From positions 1 to 41,207 of the IMG/VR virus record IMGVR_UViG_3300022701_000029: a DNA stretch of 41,207 nt, one strand, 5' to 3'. The notes under the pieces are model-generated. The model had not been told where the DNA came from, ran no database searches, and was given only the letters and a program-made list of their open reading frames with translations. This document shows, in pieces, positions 38,984 to 41,207 of this stretch. Every line of letters begins with the position of its first letter. Positions within the stretch are counted from its first letter, which is position 1. This DNA is from a virus. The translations under genes and the position numbers were made by a program.

Positions 38984-39471
38984 AGTCAATAATCGTTGAA
39001 GGATATGACGGATGCGGTAAGTCCACTCTAGCAAGGAGGCTGGGTGGATTTTTTGGTTTAGGAGTTCACATGATTGGCGGCCCGCCTAAATCAGATGAAC
39101 AAGCTTCTACAATGGCTAATTATCAGTTAGCTATAGCTGAGCATTCTAATGTGGTATTCGACCGTATTACACCATTATCAAGACTATGTTATGAAGAGGG
39201 TTTGGATGATCGCCATGTGGCGGTTATGTATGCTTACATGGACGCCATTATACGCCATAGTATTGTGATCTGGGCTACTGTGCCGAAGGTCAAGCACGAA
39301 TGGAAAGAGTACGATACTAAAGATCACATCAACAAAATCTTGGCGAACGAAGAAAATATCAAACACAAGTACCATGAGATTATGGATACTATCCCACATA
39401 TTCATTATGACTATACTGAAATGTCATTTGAAGATTTACTTGAGGAGGTAAAAGATGCTATCAACAAGTAA
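38980..39471 (+). CDS. P-loop deoxynucleoside monophosphate kinase (163 aa)
   Basis: GYDGCGKST (residues 8-16) is the Walker A loop, in the setting typical of thymidylate-kinase-like enzymes (IIVEGYDGCGKSTLARRLG). FDRITPLSRLCYEEG corresponds to the DR(F/Y/I)..S segment of the NMP-kinase fold. Length suits phage dNMP kinases. In the cassette it would phosphorylate the modified dCMP, as T4 gp1 does. ATGA overlap with the MazG-like gene. Confidence 0.8.
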   Translation: MKSIIVEGYDGCGKSTLARRLGGFFGLGVHMIGGPPKSDEQASTMANYQLAIAEHSNVVFDRITPLSRLCYEEGLDDRHVAVMYAYMDAIIRHSIVIWATVPKVKHEWKEYDTKDHINKILANEENIKHKYHEIMDTIPHIHYDYTEMSFEDLLEEVKDAINK

Positions 39472-40237
39472 CATGATCCCAGCTGAGAGAGCTTTCCGTG
39501 CAGTCAATGCACACGGTGTTACATCGGCACCACGGAGTCTTAGAATCCGTGAAGTCATTGGTTATCAAGATAGAATTGAATACCCATTTCATTCATTTCG
39601 ATTTCGTCATGATAATCTCAATTACATAAAGAAAGAATTTCTTTGGTACCTTAAAGGAGACCCTTATGATCAAAGCATATGTGATCATGCGAGCATTTGG
39701 CCGACTATTGTTCAACCTGATGGTCGTATCTTTTCTAATTACGGTTATTATTGGTTTCGAAGACTTAACAAAGATGGTGTCAACGGGCTTGGTCAGGTTG
39801 TTTGGACATTAAGAAACGATCCTGATTCTAGACAAGCTTATATACCAATGCTCGGTAAAGAACACATGTTTAGTGGTAACAAGGATGTTGTGTGTACGAA
39901 AGGGATTTTGTTCCGTATCGTTCAAGATAAGTTGATAATGATTGTCAATATGAGATCAAGCGATCTAGCCATTGGTGCAAGCATTGATTGGCCATGTTTT
40001 AGTTGGTTACATGAAATGGTTGCATTCGAGTTACAAGTCGAAAAAGGTGATTTCTACTTTAATGCTGATAGTCTACATGTATATGAGAAGAATTTCGCAT
40101 ATATGCGTGACGTAATCAATTGTACGAAAGAAGATATCGCCATTATTGAGCCACCTCGTATTACGAGTGTATCTGATTTATTACTTGGAACTAATAAGTC
40201 TGAGTTTGGTCAGTGGCTCATGGACAATCAAGATTAA
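39455..40237 (+). CDS. Thymidylate-synthase-fold enzyme, probable dCMP hydroxymethylase (260 aa)
   Basis: Landmarks of the family in order: KKEFLWYLKGD (Glu61, cf. TS Glu58), SNYGYYWF, DPDSRQA (Arg126), catalytic Cys147 (DVVCTKG), RSSD (167-170), and a C-terminal YFNADSLHVYE. Without gaps, Cys147 and Asp178 align with E. coli TS Cys146 and Asn177. Asn177 selects uracil; Asp at this place is found in T4 dCMP hydroxymethylase (Asp179). So dCMP is the expected substrate and methylenetetrahydrofolate the one-carbon donor. Start: GAGGAGG is 6 bases before the ATG. Confidence 0.85.
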   Translation: MLSTSNMIPAERAFRAVNAHGVTSAPRSLRIREVIGYQDRIEYPFHSFRFRHDNLNYIKKEFLWYLKGDPYDQSICDHASIWPTIVQPDGRIFSNYGYYWFRRLNKDGVNGLGQVVWTLRNDPDSRQAYIPMLGKEHMFSGNKDVVCTKGILFRIVQDKLIMIVNMRSSDLAIGASIDWPCFSWLHEMVAFELQVEKGDFYFNADSLHVYEKNFAYMRDVINCTKEDIAIIEPPRITSVSDLLLGTNKSEFGQWLMDNQD

Positions 40238-40240
40238 ATC

Positions 40241-40404
40241 TAGGAGCTAACCGGTGCGCTCCAGTTATTATAAATTGTTAGGCTATATAAGCCTACGGGC
40301 TAACCTGGCTGGTTTAATCTGGAGCGCTCCGGTAAGTCCTGGTAAGCATTTGAAATATAACTTTTATATAAATTTTAAGTTAAACTTTTAAAAGGACAAT
40401 TACT
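40241..40404 (+). promoter_or_regulatory. Control region B with ACCGGT palindromes before dCMP deaminase
   Basis: Contains GGAGCTAACCGGTGCGCTCC (40243-40262), identical in reverse to 22801-22820, a degenerate site TAACCTGGCTGGTTTAATCT (40301-40320) and GGAGCGCTCCGGTAAGTCCT (40321-40340). The last two are adjacent (20 bp centre to centre), as in region A. TATATAAGCCTACG (40284-40297) matches TATATAGGTCTACG of region A (minus strand). The segment from 40350 is AT-rich and leads to an AAAAGGA ribosome site. Region B therefore appears to be a homologous copy of the late-operon control region, pointing toward the deaminase and ligase genes. Confidence 0.7.
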
Positions 40405-40833
40405 ATGGGCCGTATAACTACAGACGAATTATACATGCGAATCGTCAGTGATATTGCCATGAGATCAACATGCAAGCGTCGTGCCGTGGGTGCGATAGCC
40501 ATTGATGAGAATGGACTAGTTCTAGCTACGGGGTTCAACGGCACGCCAGTTGGTACTCCTCATTGTATTGACACTCCATGTGAAGGCTCATCGGCACCAA
40601 GTGGTACTGCGCTTGATAAGTGCGATGCTGTTCATGCCGAACAGAATCTGCTCATGCAAGTACCAGATGTCAATAAGATTCATACCATTTATTGTACGGC
40701 CGAACCTTGTCGGCACTGTGCAAAGATGATTGCTAATACTCGTTGTAAACGAGTTGTCTATGAAGATCCCTATCCTGGGGCTAAACACTACGGAGATGTT
40801 ATTTATGAGCAGTATAAAGGGGTATCCGATTGA
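40405..40833 (+). CDS. dCMP deaminase (142 aa)
   Basis: Zinc site and proton shuttle: DAVHAEQNLL (His77, Glu79) and TAEPCRHCAKM (Cys102, Cys105). The N-terminal KRRAVGAIAID and GFNGTP segments are typical of deoxycytidylate deaminases. It converts dCMP to dUMP for dTTP synthesis, and in T4 the same activity balances the modified-cytosine pool. The insert CIDTPCEGSS may give a second metal or regulatory site as in T4-type enzymes. Confidence 0.9.
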   Translation: MGRITTDELYMRIVSDIAMRSTCKRRAVGAIAIDENGLVLATGFNGTPVGTPHCIDTPCEGSSAPSGTALDKCDAVHAEQNLLMQVPDVNKIHTIYCTAEPCRHCAKMIANTRCKRVVYEDPYPGAKHYGDVIYEQYKGVSD

Positions 40834-41032
40834 TGTAGTGCAGTTTCGTGCATACTATAAAGCATTTGAAAAAGATACAGATTTCTTCAATAAGCTTGAT
40901 AATTACGGTATTTACGATGCGGTTTGCGAGATTTGTAAGAGATACGATCTTACACCACCTTTACCTTCAGACTTAGTTGACGTGTCTTTAGGTCGTGTTA
41001 AAGCGGAGCTTGAAGAATATGAAAGAAAATGA
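40805..41032 (+). CDS. Hypothetical protein between deaminase and ligase (75 aa)
   Basis: ATG at 40805 (MSSIKGYPIDVVQFRAYYKA) overlaps the end of the deaminase gene by 29 bases. Helical and acidic, ends ELEEYERK. No family recognised. An upstream frame to 40730 exists but lies inside the deaminase gene. Confidence 0.55.
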   Translation: MSSIKGYPIDVVQFRAYYKAFEKDTDFFNKLDNYGIYDAVCEICKRYDLTPPLPSDLVDVSLGRVKAELEEYERK

Positions 41033-41207
41033 ATTAACTCTCTACGGACACGGTGTTTCGGGTATAAATGTATGGTCGGTGTGGAGTGAGGGGAACGTCA
41101 TCCACATCCACGCCAATGGCTGCCGCTATACCGAAACTATCGATGAAGGTAAAGCTGGTCGTTCCATTAGTGAACAGATCAAGCTACGTATCGATGCTCG
41201 AGCACGT
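41019..41207 (+). CDS. ATP-dependent DNA ligase, N-terminal part (continues at base 1)
   Basis: ATG at 41019 overlaps the previous gene by 14 bases and follows purine-rich GGAGCTTGAAGAAT. The first 63 residues are in the window. YGHGVSGINVWSVWSEGNVI and EGKAGRSISEQIKLRIDARA resemble a WGR-type domain found at the N-terminus of some phage ligases, where it probably binds DNA. The frame continues through the repeat and joins the catalytic domain described at 1-945; bases 41109-41207 are the same as 1-99. Confidence 0.88.
   Translation, partial: MKENELTLYGHGVSGINVWSVWSEGNVIHIHANGCRYTETIDEGKAGRSISEQIKLRIDARAR
41109..41207. repeat. Right copy of 99-bp terminal direct repeat
   Basis: Identical to bases 1-99, in the same orientation and the same ligase reading frame. 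Removing one copy closes a 41,108-bp circle. Confidence 0.95.

Noticed and set aside
1-41207. Search for tRNA genes, integrase, repressor-integrase module and phage RNA polymerase
   Set aside because: I saw no cloverleaf-like sequence, no recombinase motif and no single-subunit RNA polymerase motif in any plausible gene; absence by eye is not proof for tRNAs.

Overview
The window reads as one complete genome of a lytic, tailed double-stranded DNA phage with a short (podovirus-type) tail. The first 99 bases are repeated exactly as the last 99 bases, and a DNA ligase gene runs across that join, so the natural form is a circle or circularly permuted molecule of 41,108 bp. I see no integrase, lysogeny genes, transposase, tRNA gene or CRISPR array. 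I also see no phage RNA polymerase, so transcription probably uses the host enzyme; several sigma70-like promoters support this. The 3TM holin, M15 endolysin and a possible outer-membrane-directed lysis protein point to a Gram-negative host, but the host cannot be named from the sequence.

Layout. Two long gene blocks diverge from a control region at about 22.5-24.4 kb and converge on a terminator at 947-976. The minus-strand block (22510 down to 1004) holds packaging, head, tail, lysis and ejection genes, almost all joined by TAATG or ATGA overlaps: terminase subunits, portal, scaffold, SU10/DUF5309-type capsid protein, adaptor, adhesin-like protein, lysis cassette, fibre, nozzle-like beta-propeller protein, then GNAT-like and other probable internal virion proteins. 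The plus-strand block begins with a GC-rich HTH gene (23286). It continues with a run of small early genes (24.4-28.1 kb), a PrimPol/SF3 helicase, a family A DNA polymerase, a RecB-like nuclease, a VRR-NUC nuclease, an SNF2 helicase and a probable ssDNA-binding protein. It ends with a nucleotide-metabolism and DNA-modification cassette and the ligase.

Most interesting system. From 36997 to 40833 the phage encodes a NodU/TobZ-type carbamoyltransferase, a MazG-like NTP pyrophosphatase, a dNMP kinase, a thymidylate-synthase-fold enzyme with Asp where thymidylate synthase has its uracil-selecting Asn, and a dCMP deaminase. Apart from the carbamoyltransferase this matches, role for role, the T4 hydroxymethylcytosine pathway (dCTPase gp56, dNMP kinase gp1, dCMP hydroxymethylase gp42, dCMP deaminase Cd). 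The carbamoyltransferase stands where T4 has glucosyltransferases. I infer that the genome contains cytosine replaced by 5-hydroxymethylcytosine and then O-carbamoylated to 5-carbamoyloxymethylcytosine.

Control DNA. Two separate regions, upstream of the late operon (22714-22820) and upstream of the deaminase-ligase genes (40243-40340), share a set of ACCGGT-centred imperfect palindromes, including an identical 20-mer, with the same orientation relative to the genes they precede. A second non-coding region (23.87-24.25 kb) has eleven TAGTTAC/GTAACTA heptamers and a perfect 23-bp inverted repeat, and is my candidate replication origin. Function assignments come from reading motifs by eye; no database search was run.
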